The notes beneath the pieces were generated by a model that was given only the letters and a program-made list of their open reading frames with translations, made no database searches and was not told the origin of the DNA. Below, piece after piece: positions 1 through 9,234 of a DNA stretch of 30,567 nucleotides. The stretch is from an uncultured Collinsella sp. (lineage in GTDB: Bacteria > Actinomycetota > Coriobacteriia > Coriobacteriales > Coriobacteriaceae): NCBI GenBank assembly GCA_934654835.1, contig CAKUGY010000020.1:1-30567 (forward strand). The letters run 5' to 3'. Every line of letters begins with the position of its first letter. Position 1 is the first letter of the stretch. A program made the translations under genes and the position numbers.

Positions 1-62
1 CGATTGCAAGCGGTCGGCGGGGCCATTGTGGCTCTTGACAGCGGATTGGGTCATATGAGCGA

Positions 63-160
63 AAGCCCGCCAGAGCGAGCAAGGTGACGTGAAAGAGGAG
101 GGAAGCGTACTTTGGTACGCGACCGACGATTGAACGTCAGATTGCCGCTCTGGCGGGCTT
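63..160. ncRNA. Nested stem-loop element, possible structured RNA
   Basis: A perfect 15-bp stem pairs 63-77 with 146-160. Inside it GCAA (79-82) pairs with TTGC (142-145), then TGACGT (85-90) pairs with ACGTCA (134-139), giving about 25 pairs with one bulge and one small internal loop. The apical part holds a further hairpin, GCGTAC (105-110) with GTACGC (115-120). Read on the minus strand, the unpaired segment beside that hairpin is UUCCCUCCUCUUUC, a pyrimidine-rich stretch complementary to Shine-Dalgarno sequences; on the plus strand it reads GAAAGAGGAGGGAA. No convincing reading frame crosses it. It could be a small RNA, an hspR 3' UTR structure or a dispersed palindromic repeat. Strand and function are not determined. 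Confidence 0.45.
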
Positions 161-173
161 GCAGCGTCGAGCC

Positions 174-199
174 TTACGCGGTTTGGTTAAACCGCGTAA
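174..199 (-). terminator. Hairpin at the 3' end of hspR
   Basis: A perfect 11-bp stem (TTACGCGGTTT, 174-184, with 189-199) closes on a 4-nt loop directly beside the hspR stop codon. No long T-run follows on the minus strand, so it is either a weak or factor-assisted terminator or an RNA-stabilising 3' structure for the dnaK-hspR transcript. Confidence 0.5.
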
Positions 200-616
200 C
201 TACAAATCCCCGCCGGCGCCCAAAAGTTTGCGCATGACTTGCTCGGGGTTGACTGAGCCGTCGCGCGGGGCCAGCGCGGTGATCTTCTTCTGCATCTTGT
301 ACTCGTGCAGCTCGTCCTCGAGCTGACGCACACGGGCGCGGAGCTTCTCGTTCTCGCGCTCGCGCTCCTCGGCGCGCTCCTTCATATCGAGGATGCGCAC
401 CACGCCGGCGAGGTTGATGCCCTCGTCGGTGAGCTGGTTGATGAGCTCCAGGCGCTCGATATCGGCACGCGAATACAGACGCGTGTTGCCGCCCGAGCGC
501 TGGGGGTTCACCAAGCCCTTGGACTCGTAGACGCGCAGGGTCTGCGGGTGCATGCCGGTCAGCTCGGCCGCCACGCTGATCATGTACAGCGGTTTGTTCC
601 TATTGTCCTCGGCCAT
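200..616 (-). CDS. hspR: MerR-family heat-shock repressor HspR
   Basis: 138-residue MerR-type regulator. The winged HTH occupies about residues 10-75 (YMISVAAELTGMHPQTLRVY followed by SKGLVNPQRSGGNTRLYS), which is the HspR signature, and is followed by an E/R-rich coiled coil (about 85-120) for dimerisation. In Actinobacteria HspR represses the dnaK operon, with DnaK as co-repressor. It is the last gene after dnaJ, the usual place. I chose the ATG at 614-616 because GAAGGGG lies 9 nt upstream; a TTG at 638-640 would add eight residues. No clean HAIR operator (CTTGAGT-N7-ACTCAAG) was found in the dnaK upstream region, so autoregulation is assumed from the family, not seen. Confidence 0.93.
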   Translation of the reverse strand: MAEDNRNKPLYMISVAAELTGMHPQTLRVYESKGLVNPQRSGGNTRLYSRADIERLELINQLTDEGINLAGVVRILDMKERAEERERENEKLRARVRQLEDELHEYKMQKKITALAPRDGSVNPEQVMRKLLGAGGDL

Positions 617-679
617 ACTCACAGACCCCTTCTTAATCAACCTTATCCCAAAGCGGCTTTCCCGCCTCGGGCTCCATTT

Positions 680-1645
680 TTAATACGTCGCCTTGTAACG
701 GTTGACCTTCTCACGATAATCGCGCGTGTCGGCCTCGCGCAGCTTGGTCATAGCATCGCGCTCATCGTCGGACAGGTTCGTGGGAACCTGCACCTTGATC
801 TCGACAAGCAACGCACCCGTGCGGCCGCGATGCTTAACGTCGGGCGCGCCCATCTCCTTAAAGCGGAACTTCTTACCCGTCTGAGTACCCGCGGGCACCT
901 TCAGACGAACCGTCGCGCCACCGGGCGTGGGCACATCCACCGTGCAGCCGAGCGCTGCCTCGTAGACCGAGATCGGCACCTCCATGGTCACGTCGGCACC
1001 CTTGCGCTTAAACAGCGGATGCTCCTCCACATGCGTGGTCACGACTAGGTCGCCGCGCTCGCCTCCGGCAACGCCGTACTCGCCACGGCGCTTGTAGCGC
1101 AACTTGCCGCCGTCGACCGCGCCTGCGGGCACCGAGACCGTAATGGTCTGCTGCTCGCCCGTCGAGGGAATGCGGTAGGTGACCTTGTGCGTCACGCCGC
1201 GAAACGCGTCCTCGGCAGTCACATCGACGGTCAGCGACAGGTCGCCGCCCTTGCGCGCGCGATTGCGGCCCGCGCCGGCACCGGCAGCGCCCGCGGCCCC
1301 GGCAAAGCCCGAGCCCCAATCGCTACCCCAGGCGCCGTTGCCGCTAAAGATGCTGTCGAAGATATCGCCCCAGCCGCTCGCGCCCGCACCGGCACCGTAG
1401 CCGCCGCCATACGCGCCGCCCGCGCCCGGCATGCCGCCGAACATGAGCATCTGGTCGTACTCTTTGCGCTTCTTCTCGTCCGAAAGCGTCTCGTAGGCCT
1501 CGCTGATCTCTTTGAACTTGGCCTCGTCACCGCCGGCATCGGGGTGATATTTTTGCGCGAGCTTGCGAAACGCGCTCTTGATCTCTTTGTCGGAGGCGCT
1601 CTTGGATACGCCCAGGATGTCATAGAAGGTTTTGCCTGCAGCCAT
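680..1645 (-). CDS. dnaJ: DnaJ/CbpA-type co-chaperone (class B, no zinc finger)
   Basis: 321 residues. The J domain (about 5-66) has the catalytic HPD at 34-36. A Gly/Ala/Phe-rich linker (about 69-130) follows, then two C-terminal beta-sandwich client-binding domains. The four CxxCxGxG repeats of class A DnaJ are absent, so this is a CbpA/class B Hsp40, as in the DnaJ2-type gene of other actinobacterial dnaK operons. It delivers clients to DnaK and stimulates its ATPase in the cytoplasm. GGAGAGGAG precedes the ATG at a good distance. A strong hairpin separates it from grpE upstream, and hspR follows after about 60 nt. Confidence 0.93.
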   Translation of the reverse strand: MAAGKTFYDILGVSKSASDKEIKSAFRKLAQKYHPDAGGDEAKFKEISEAYETLSDEKKRKEYDQMLMFGGMPGAGGAYGGGYGAGAGASGWGDIFDSIFSGNGAWGSDWGSGFAGAAGAAGAGAGRNRARKGGDLSLTVDVTAEDAFRGVTHKVTYRIPSTGEQQTITVSVPAGAVDGGKLRYKRRGEYGVAGGERGDLVVTTHVEEHPLFKRKGADVTMEVPISVYEAALGCTVDVPTPGGATVRLKVPAGTQTGKKFRFKEMGAPDVKHRGRTGALLVEIKVQVPTNLSDDERDAMTKLREADTRDYREKVNRYKATY

Positions 1646-1718
1646 CGTAGCTCCTCTCCTGTTTCATCCGCCGTCCCCGCGGACGACGGCTCATGCTTTC
1701 ATATGGCACTAGGTCAGA

Positions 1719-1748
1719 AAGGGCCCCGGGTGTTGCCCCGGGGCCCTT
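1719..1748 (-). terminator. GC-rich hairpin between grpE and dnaJ
   Basis: A perfect 12-bp stem AAGGGCCCCGGG (1719-1730) pairs with 1737-1748 around a 6-nt loop, just after the grpE stop codon. On the minus strand it is followed by only TTTCT, so it is probably a leaky terminator or mRNA-stabilising hairpin that lowers dnaJ-hspR output relative to dnaK-grpE. Confidence 0.6.
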
Positions 1749-1753
1749 CTCAA

Positions 1754-2596
1754 TTACTCCTCGGTGCCCTCGGCCGTATCGGCCGCAGCATCCTCGGGCG
1801 CCGCTTCGGGCTCCGGTGCGGGGCGCTTCTCGCCACCGTAGGTCACCGTCACCATCGCAGAGCGCAGGATGCGGTCCGCCATGCGGTAGCCCTTCTGGTA
1901 CACGTCGTTGACGGTCTCGTCGTACTGCGATGCGTCCTCGACGCGACCCACGGCCTGGTGCTCGAGCGGATCGAACGCCTCGCCCTTGGGGTCGATGGGC
2001 TCAACGCCCTCGTGCGCAAACACGTCGAGTAGCTTGGCATGCACCGCGTCAACGCCGTCGACGAACTGCTTAAAGTCGTCGGAAAGCTCCTGGCTGCGGG
2101 CATGGTCGATCGCACGCTCGATATCGTCGACCACCGGCAGCAGCGCGGTGACGAGCTTCTCGGTCGCGCGCTCGCGCTCGGCGATGCGCTCGTTGGCGGT
2201 GCGGCGACGGAAGTTCTCCCAGTCGGCCTGCAGACGGGCGGTGCGCTCGGTGGCGTCCTTCGCCTTGTCCTCGGCAGCCTTCTGAGCCTCTGCCGCAGCT
2301 TCGAGCTCGCTGCGCACGTCGGCAAGCTCTTTCTGAGCCTGCTCGAACTTGAGCTTAAAGTCGTTGTCGGCGGCTTCCTCACCGGCGCGGATAGCGGCTT
2401 CCACCATCTCGTCCTCGGTCATCGTCGCCTCCTTGTTGGAATCCTCTACCTGGTTCTCGGCAGCCTCGGCGGCCGCGGCCTCGTTGGCCTCGGTATCGTC
2501 GACGGCCTCTACGGGAATCTTCACGTCCTTCTCCTTGGAGTCAACGGGGGCGGCGCCAGCGGCAGCCGCCTCCGTGCGAGCTTTACGGGCGGACAT
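1754..2596 (-). CDS. grpE: GrpE nucleotide exchange factor
   Basis: 280 residues, longer than the usual 180-220 because of an acidic, Ala/Glu-rich N-terminal extension (about 1-75) and an acidic Ala/Pro tail (about 255-280). The long dimerisation helix (about 78-135, containing LQADWENFRRR) and the C-terminal beta domain ending YQKGYRMADRILRSAMVTV are typical GrpE. It releases ADP from DnaK. It starts 2 nt after the dnaK stop, so the two genes are surely co-transcribed and probably translationally coupled; an AGGA lies in the end of dnaK. Confidence 0.95.
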   Translation of the reverse strand: MSARKARTEAAAAGAAPVDSKEKDVKIPVEAVDDTEANEAAAAEAAENQVEDSNKEATMTEDEMVEAAIRAGEEAADNDFKLKFEQAQKELADVRSELEAAAEAQKAAEDKAKDATERTARLQADWENFRRRTANERIAERERATEKLVTALLPVVDDIERAIDHARSQELSDDFKQFVDGVDAVHAKLLDVFAHEGVEPIDPKGEAFDPLEHQAVGRVEDASQYDETVNDVYQKGYRMADRILRSAMVTVTYGGEKRPAPEPEAAPEDAAADTAEGTEE

Positions 2597-2598
2597 GA

Positions 2599-4491
<1,893 letters not shown>

Positions 4492-4945
4492 TAGAAATTC
4501 CCTCTCTCTTGTGCGTTCGCGCCGCGTCGGCGGACTGCCGCGCGACGCTTCGGCTTGTCTTTCAGGATGTAGTGTATCCCCTTATGGGCCGGAATATACA
4601 AAATCTAAGTCAATTCATATAAGATTTCTTATCTCCAAGAGTTTAGGTTCGCGAAAGTGCAGGTAGATGGCTTGTTTAAGTTCTCGGCAGATCTATTGAG
4701 ATCTATGTAGAGATGACTGAGGCTTGGATCTGGAAGCGCGCGGGGGACCTTGGGGCGACCCCGGGGAAAGCGCGTCCCGTTTTGAGCGCCGATTCCGGGA
4801 CGCAGTTTCCGCAAGCTCGCTCAATCATCCTTTATTTCAAGTCACCTATAGCTAACATTTACGCAGCTCAGCGGCCCCACCTGCGTGTTTTTTAGTAAGC
4901 CGTGGCATACTCGGCGAACGGTATGAAGATGCCGGTCAGAGGGTA
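4492..4945. other. Gene-free region between dnaK and ferredoxin
   Basis: About 450 bp with no supported gene. From the dnaK side it holds: the dnaK leader; an AT-rich stretch (about 4580-4700) with the dyad ATAAGATTTCTTAT at 4619-4632; two direct copies of AGATCTAT at 4689-4696 and 4699-4706, 10 bp apart; a dispersed hairpin element (4765-4810); and a short ACGCAG...CTGCGT hairpin (near 4861-4883) followed by a T-run on the plus strand. Short ORFs here have no family features and overlap on both strands, so I treat them as chance. Confidence 0.6.
4765..4810. repeat. Dispersed hairpin element, copy A
   Basis: GGAAAGCGCGTCCC (4765-4778) pairs, with two mismatches, with GGGACGCAGTTTCC (4797-4810). 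The 21 bases 4765-4785 are identical to 30332-30352 near the other end of the window, where they form part of a longer 24-bp stem. Two copies 25 kb apart in non-coding DNA point to a REP-like repeat family. Confidence 0.65.
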
Positions 4946-4973
4946 TTGCAAACGGTCGCTCCCGTGGTATGTT
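4946..4973 (+). promoter_or_regulatory. Ferredoxin promoter
   Basis: TTGCAA (4946-4951, 5 of 6 to the -35 consensus), 16-bp spacer, TATGTT (4968-4973, 4 of 6 to the -10). It would start transcription near 4980, giving a leader of about 55 nt before the ferredoxin ATG. Confidence 0.5.
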
Positions 4974-5034
4974 TTTGCCCGAATCAAACCGACGCGCATC
5001 GCCTGTAGCGTCGGTCAACAGAGAGGAAACTACC

Positions 5035-5220
5035 ATGGCTCATCCCGTAATTGATGCCGACGAGTGCATCGCTTGTGGCGTTTGCGTCGACTCCTGCCCC
5101 GCTGGCGTTCTGGAGCTCCAGGACGTCGCTACCGTCGCCGACGAGGACTCCTGCGTCGCCTGTGGCGCTTGCCAGGACGCTTGCCCCGCTGGCGCGATCA
5201 CCGAGATCGTCGAGGAGTAA
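5035..5220 (+). CDS. 2x[4Fe-4S] ferredoxin
   Basis: 61-residue clostridial-type ferredoxin. Each half has the motif CxxCxxCxxxCP: Cys11, 14, 17, 21 and Cys40, 43, 46, 50. The sequence is internally duplicated (CIACGVCVDSCPAG and CVACGACQDACPAG). It acts as a soluble low-potential electron carrier, for example between pyruvate:ferredoxin oxidoreductase and hydrogenase; that partner is inferred from anaerobic physiology and from the hyp genes in this window. The ATG at 5035 is supported by GAGAGGAAA 6-8 nt upstream; an in-frame ATG at 4969 overlaps the -10 box and is rejected. It is monocistronic between its own promoter and a strong terminator. Confidence 0.95.
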   Translation: MAHPVIDADECIACGVCVDSCPAGVLELQDVATVADEDSCVACGACQDACPAGAITEIVEE

Positions 5221-5259
5221 CAACTCCCCCACTTGCACACTCACAAGTACACCGTGCAC

Positions 5260-5302
5260 AAAAAAGGAGGCCTCCGCATCGCCGCGGAGGCCTCCTTTTG
5301 CA
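5260..5302. terminator. Bidirectional terminator (ferredoxin / nad operon)
   Basis: A perfect 16-bp stem AAAAGGAGGCCTCCGC (5262-5277) pairs with 5284-5299 around a 6-nt loop. It ends in TTTT on the plus strand and in a run of six T on the minus strand, so it serves the ferredoxin gene and the convergent nadABC-niaR operon. Confidence 0.88.
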
Positions 5303-5311
5303 TATATGGGT

Positions 5312-5327
5312 AGCTAATTTGGAACGG
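5312..5327. repeat. AGCTAATTTGG-ACGG motif, copy 1
   Basis: The 16-mer AGCTAATTTGGAACGG recurs with one change (AGCTAATTTGGGACGG) at 30386-30401. Both copies lie just 3' of a gene and next to a hairpin, which suggests a dispersed intergenic repeat rather than chance. Confidence 0.4.
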
Positions 5328-5334
5328 TGTCGGG

Positions 5335-5880
5335 CTAGGACAGGTCATCTTCGTAGGGCATTAAATCGGCGAGGTAGCCTTTCTCCTTGAGCATGGCCTC
5401 GATTTCGTCGAGGGTTTGCTCGTCTTCTGCCGCGATGCGGTGGAAGTGATAGCCGCTGGTCACCGTCAGCAGAGGAAAGCTCTTGCCGCTGGCGATGTCG
5501 TGCAGGTAGCGCTCGATATCGCGGCGGTTGCGAATGTCCAGGTCGGCCGTGATCTTGCCGTACACGCGATGGTTGACGATTACGTTGAGCACGGCACCGC
5601 CCGCATCGACGATGCTCGTGAGCTCATCGCCCGCTTGCTCCACGCTGTGGCGAACCTTAACCAGGCGCGTGGGAACGGCGGGGCTGCTGGGGGCCTCCTG
5701 CAGCACGTAGCCGCGATTGGTTGCCACGACATCGTGCCCGTCGGCGCGCAGCAGGGCGATGTCCTGCACCACGACCTGACGGCTCACGCCAACCTCGCGA
5801 GCAAGCGCACTGCCCGAAACAGGATCTTTGGCTCCCTCGAGCACGCCCATGATGGCACGGCGACGCTCGCGGGCGTTCAT
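5335..5880 (-). CDS. niaR: NiaR-type (YrxA) repressor of NAD synthesis, HTH + 3H domain
   Basis: 181 residues. An N-terminal HTH_11 winged helix (about 5-60; SGSALAREVGVSRQVVVQDI) is followed by a 3H domain (about 75-175) with the three conserved histidines in RHS (78), NHRVYG (104) and GYHFHRI (145/147). In Firmicutes and Thermotoga this family binds a metal ion and nicotinic acid and represses niacin uptake and nad genes. It is the last gene of nadABC, its start overlapping the nadC stop by 1 nt (TAATG), so it is probably translationally coupled. The 44-bp palindrome over the nadA promoter is the likely operator, giving autoregulation. Assignment rests on family features plus context. Confidence 0.9.
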   Translation of the reverse strand: MNARERRRAIMGVLEGAKDPVSGSALAREVGVSRQVVVQDIALLRADGHDVVATNRGYVLQEAPSSPAVPTRLVKVRHSVEQAGDELTSIVDAGGAVLNVIVNHRVYGKITADLDIRNRRDIERYLHDIASGKSFPLLTVTSGYHFHRIAAEDEQTLDEIEAMLKEKGYLADLMPYEDDLS

Positions 5881-6740
5881 TATTTACCGTCCAGCAGACG
5901 CAGGTGCTTAAGCGAGAGGTCGAGGATCGGCGCGGAGTGCGTCAGGGCGCCCGAGCTAATAAAGTCGACGCCCAGGTCGGCCAGAGCGCGAATGTTGTCG
6001 GCGTCCACATTGCCCGAGCACTCGGTCTTGGCGCGGCCGTCGATAAGCTCGATGGCGACGGCCATGTCGTCATGGGTCATGTTATCGAGCATGATGATGT
6101 CGGCGCCGGCCTCAACGGCCTCACGTACCATGTCCAGATTCTCGCACTCAATCTCGACCGTCGTGGTAAAGGACGCATGGGCACGCGCCATCTCGATCGC
6201 ACGTGCCACGCCACCGGCGGCGTCGATGTGGTTGTCCTTGAGCATGACAGCTGTCGACAGGTTGTAGCGGTGGTTGCTGCCGCCGCCAATCTCGACTGCC
6301 GCCTTCTCGAAGACGCGCATGCCCGGCGTGGTCTTGCGCGTGTCGACGAGCACGGTCTTGACGCCCTCGAGCGCCGCGGCCATCTGGTGCGTATAGGTGG
6401 CGATGCCGCTCATGCGCTGCAGGTAGTTGAGCGCCACGCGCTCACCCGAAAGCAGCACACGCGCGTCACCGCGCACCTGGCCCACATGGTCGCCGGCGTG
6501 CACCTCGTCGCCGTCCGCGACATCAAACAACACCGAGCTCTGCGAATCCAGCAGCTCAAAGGTACGGGCGAACACATCCAGGCCGGCGATGATGCCATCG
6601 GCCTTGGCGATGAGCTCCACCGTGGCAGGACGCGCCGTGGGGCATACGCTCGCCGTGCTCACGTCCTCAAAGGTGATGTCCTCGCGCAGGGCCTGCAAAA
6701 TCAGATCATCGACGACGAGCTTCATGGTAATGGGATTCAT
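5880..6740 (-). CDS. nadC: Nicotinate-nucleotide pyrophosphorylase (quinolinate phosphoribosyltransferase)
   Basis: 286 residues, usual length. Converts quinolinate and PRPP to nicotinate mononucleotide, CO2 and PPi. Family motifs are visible in order: GERVALNYLQRMSGIAT, DTRKTTPGMR, a His-Arg-Tyr-Asn-Leu segment followed by LKDNHI, EIECEN, IIMLDNM and ECSGN near the C terminus, which line the substrate and phosphate sites of the TIM-like barrel. GGAGGAG in the end of nadB serves as ribosome binding site, with 3 nt between the nadB stop and this ATG. Third enzyme of the operon. Confidence 0.96.
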   Translation of the reverse strand: MNPITMKLVVDDLILQALREDITFEDVSTASVCPTARPATVELIAKADGIIAGLDVFARTFELLDSQSSVLFDVADGDEVHAGDHVGQVRGDARVLLSGERVALNYLQRMSGIATYTHQMAAALEGVKTVLVDTRKTTPGMRVFEKAAVEIGGGSNHRYNLSTAVMLKDNHIDAAGGVARAIEMARAHASFTTTVEIECENLDMVREAVEAGADIIMLDNMTHDDMAVAIELIDGRAKTECSGNVDADNIRALADLGVDFISSGALTHSAPILDLSLKHLRLLDGK

Positions 6741-6743
6741 GGT

Positions 6744-8120
6744 CTACTCCTCCACGGCCTGCGTGCCGGCGGCACGGGCCAAATCATCGATTGCCAGGGT
6801 GTCGGCGCTCAGGGCGCGGTGACGTCCGTCGAGCGCGGGCTCGCCGGCCTGCTCCACGGCCAGCGACTCGCCGGTACGCATATACCAGGCAGCGCGGCGA
6901 CCCCAGACCAGCGCCTCGAGCAAGCTGTTAGAAGCCAGGCGGTTCTTGCCGTGTACGCCGTTGCAGGCCGTCTCGCCGGCAGCGTAGAGCTCGGGCATCG
7001 AAGTGCGGCCGTCCTTGTCGACCCACACGCCGCCCATAAAGTAGTGCTGCGTGGGCGTAACGGGGATAGGCTCGTCCAAGATGTCGCGGCCGTCCTCCAG
7101 GCAGCGCGCGCGGATGTTGGCAAAGTGTCCAGTCACCACATCGCGCTCGACGGGGGCAAAACTCAGCCACTCGTGCTCGGTGCCGTCTTGCTTCATCTGC
7201 TCGCGGATGGCGGCGGCGACCACGTCGCGCGGCTGCAGCTCGTCGGTAAAGCGCTCGCCGGCGGCGTTGAGCAGAATCGCGCCCTCGCCACGGCAGCTCT
7301 CGCTGATGAGGAACGTGCGGCCCGGCTGCGGCGAGAACAGGCCCGTAGGGTGAATCTGCACGTAGTCCAGGTGCTCCATCGTAATGCCGTGCTCCTGGGC
7401 GATGTAGCAGGCGTCGCCCGTGAGCTGCGGATAGTTGGTCGAGTGGTCGTACACGCCACCGATGCCACCCGTCGCCCACAGCGTATGGCGGGCGTGAATC
7501 TCAAACGGCTCGCCGGCATGCACGCCCTCGGCGGCATTTGCCAGCTCGTCGGCGGGACGAGCCGAGTCGTCCTCGTCCACGGGCACGGCGACGACACCGG
7601 TGCATACCGTGGCGCCGTCGCGCTCGCCGGTCAGGATATCGGTCATGGCCACGTGCTCAAGAATCTGCACGTTGTCCAACTTGCGAACGGCTTGGAGCAG
7701 CTTGGTCGTGATTTCCTTGCCCGTAATGTCGGCATGGAAGGCGATGCGCGGACGGCTGTGCGCGCCCTCGCGGGTAAAGTCGAGGCTGCCGTCGGCCTTG
7801 CGCTCAAAGTCCACGCCCATGGCCAGTAGGTCGTTGATGACCGAGCGGCTCGAGCGAATCATAATGTCGACGCTCTCGCGACGGTTCTCGTAATGACCGG
7901 CGTGCATGGTGTCCTCAAAGAAGGCGTCGTAGTCCGAGCCCTCGGGTAGCACGCAGATGCCGCCCTGTGCGAGCATCGAATCGCACTCGTCGACGGCGCC
8001 CTTGGAGAGCATGATCACGTGCGTGCTCGTCGGCAGATTGAGCGCCGCGTACAGGCCCGCCACGCCGCAGCCGGCAATGACGACGTCACATTCCATATCG
8101 GGGTATTGCTTGGTTTCCAC
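6744..8120 (-). CDS. nadB: L-aspartate oxidase
   Basis: 458 residues from the GTG at 8118-8120. FAD-dependent oxidation of L-aspartate to iminoaspartate; in anaerobes fumarate is the likely electron acceptor. The Rossmann motif DVVIAGCGVAGLYAA lies near residues 12-26; HPTGLFSPQPGRTFLISES, RGEGAILLNAAGERF and GGVWVDKDGRTSMPELYAAG with NRLASNSLLEALVWG are typical of the fumarate reductase/NadB flavoprotein family. I chose the GTG because GGGAGAGG sits 6 nt upstream. A TTG at 8145-8147 would begin inside the intercistronic palindrome and has no ribosome binding site. Confidence 0.95.
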   Translation of the reverse strand: METKQYPDMECDVVIAGCGVAGLYAALNLPTSTHVIMLSKGAVDECDSMLAQGGICVLPEGSDYDAFFEDTMHAGHYENRRESVDIMIRSSRSVINDLLAMGVDFERKADGSLDFTREGAHSRPRIAFHADITGKEITTKLLQAVRKLDNVQILEHVAMTDILTGERDGATVCTGVVAVPVDEDDSARPADELANAAEGVHAGEPFEIHARHTLWATGGIGGVYDHSTNYPQLTGDACYIAQEHGITMEHLDYVQIHPTGLFSPQPGRTFLISESCRGEGAILLNAAGERFTDELQPRDVVAAAIREQMKQDGTEHEWLSFAPVERDVVTGHFANIRARCLEDGRDILDEPIPVTPTQHYFMGGVWVDKDGRTSMPELYAAGETACNGVHGKNRLASNSLLEALVWGRRAAWYMRTGESLAVEQAGEPALDGRHRALSADTLAIDDLARAAGTQAVEE

Positions 8121-8137
8121 AGGAATCCTCTCCCTTG

Positions 8138-8170
8138 AATGTGACAAAGGGACTGTCCCTTTGTCACATT
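8138..8170. repeat. 33-bp near-perfect palindrome between nadA and nadB
   Basis: AATGTGACAAAGGGAC (8138-8153) is followed by one base and its exact reverse complement (8155-8170). It lies between the nadA stop and the nadB start, so the mRNA would carry a 16-bp hairpin in the middle of the operon. The core AAAGGGAC/GTCCCTTT also occurs in the palindrome at 24101-24171, indicating a dispersed family. It may protect or process the nadA/nadB junction; there is no terminal T-run for termination. Confidence 0.75.
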
Positions 8171-8173
8171 GTT

Positions 8174-9199
8174 TTAGCGCGCTGCGTACTCGAGCATGCG
8201 GTCGAGCGTGAGCTTGGCCTGGTCGGCGGCCTCATCCGACACGCCGATCTGCACCTCGCCCTCGCCCGTCTCCAGGCAGCGCACGAGCTTTTCGAGCGTG
8301 ATGAGATCCATGTTGACGCAGGTGGGTTGTACCGCGGGGAAGTAGAACTTCTTGCCGGTGCCCTGGCAGCGGCGCTCGAGCTCGTAGAGCACGCCGCGGA
8401 CCGTCACGATGATGAACTCGCTCGCGTCCGACTCCTCGGCATACTTGATGATGCCGGCGGTGGAGCCGATGTAGTCGGCCTCGGCAAGGACGTCGGCCTT
8501 ACACTCGGGGTGCGCCAGCACGAGCGCGTCGGGATGCGTCTCCGTCGCATCGACGATCTGCTCGACGGTAATGATGTGGTGGCGCGGGCAGTAACCGTTG
8601 TTGAGGATGACGTGCTTCTGCGGCGCCTGCTCGGCCACGAAACGGCCCAGGTTCTGGTCGGGAATGAACAGGATGTGCTGCTGCGGCAACTCGGACACGA
8701 TTTTGACGGCGTTAGAGCTGGTGACGCACACGTCGCTCCAGCTTTTGATCTCGACCGTCGAGTTGACGTAACAGACTACGGCAAGGTCGTCGCCATACTC
8801 GGCGCGCGCCGCGTCGACCGTCTCGCGCTTGACCATGTGCGCCATGGGGCAGTCCGCGCCCGGCTCGGGCAGCAGCACGGTCTTGGTGGGGTTGAGCAGC
8901 TTGGCGCTCTCGCCCATAAACTCCACGCCGCACAGCACGATGGTCTGCTGCGGCAGGCTCTTGGCGAGCTTTGCCAGGTAGAAACTGTCGCCGACGTAAT
9001 CGGCCACAGCCTGAACCTCGGGCGCCACGTAATAGTGCGCCAGGATCACCGCGTCACGTTGGGTTTTTAGTTGCCGAATGGCCTCGACGAGCTCTGCGGG
9101 CACCAGTGCCGCGCGCTCCGTTGCCGTCGTTGCCGATGCTAGGCCGGCCGCAATATCGCGTGCAAGCTCCGACGCATCCATGTTCGCGCTCTGTGCCAT
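8174..9199 (-). CDS. nadA: Quinolinate synthase A
   Basis: 341 residues. Condenses iminoaspartate with dihydroxyacetone phosphate to quinolinate using an oxygen-sensitive [4Fe-4S] cluster. The three cluster cysteines are Cys90 (VLCGVEFM), Cys233 (AHPECKAD) and Cys294 (QPTCVNMD), as in the family; AHYYVAPEVQAVADYVGDS and STAGIIKYAEES are also conserved. First gene of nadA-nadB-nadC-niaR. GAGAGGGG precedes an overlapping TTG-ATG; I use the ATG at 9197-9199. A predicted promoter about 36 nt upstream is buried in a large palindrome. Confidence 0.96.
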   Translation of the reverse strand: MAQSANMDASELARDIAAGLASATTATERAALVPAELVEAIRQLKTQRDAVILAHYYVAPEVQAVADYVGDSFYLAKLAKSLPQQTIVLCGVEFMGESAKLLNPTKTVLLPEPGADCPMAHMVKRETVDAARAEYGDDLAVVCYVNSTVEIKSWSDVCVTSSNAVKIVSELPQQHILFIPDQNLGRFVAEQAPQKHVILNNGYCPRHHIITVEQIVDATETHPDALVLAHPECKADVLAEADYIGSTAGIIKYAEESDASEFIIVTVRGVLYELERRCQGTGKKFYFPAVQPTCVNMDLITLEKLVRCLETGEGEVQIGVSDEAADQAKLTLDRMLEYAAR

Positions 9200-9234
9200 C
9201 AAGGCCCCTCTCTTTTGGCGAATCTTGGGGCTTT

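Noticed and set aside
680..1645. Class A DnaJ with zinc finger
   Set aside because: No CxxCxGxG repeats; the protein passes from the Gly-rich linker straight to the beta domains.
4629..4895. Short open frames of about 60 codons on both strands upstream of dnaK
   Set aside because: They overlap each other and the REP-like hairpin, and show no ribosome binding site or family features.
5904..7829. 641-codon open frame on the plus strand opposite nadC and nadB
   Set aside because: Both minus-strand genes are unmistakable. The antisense product is His/Arg/Ala-rich and spans a gene boundary, typical of GC3 shadowing.
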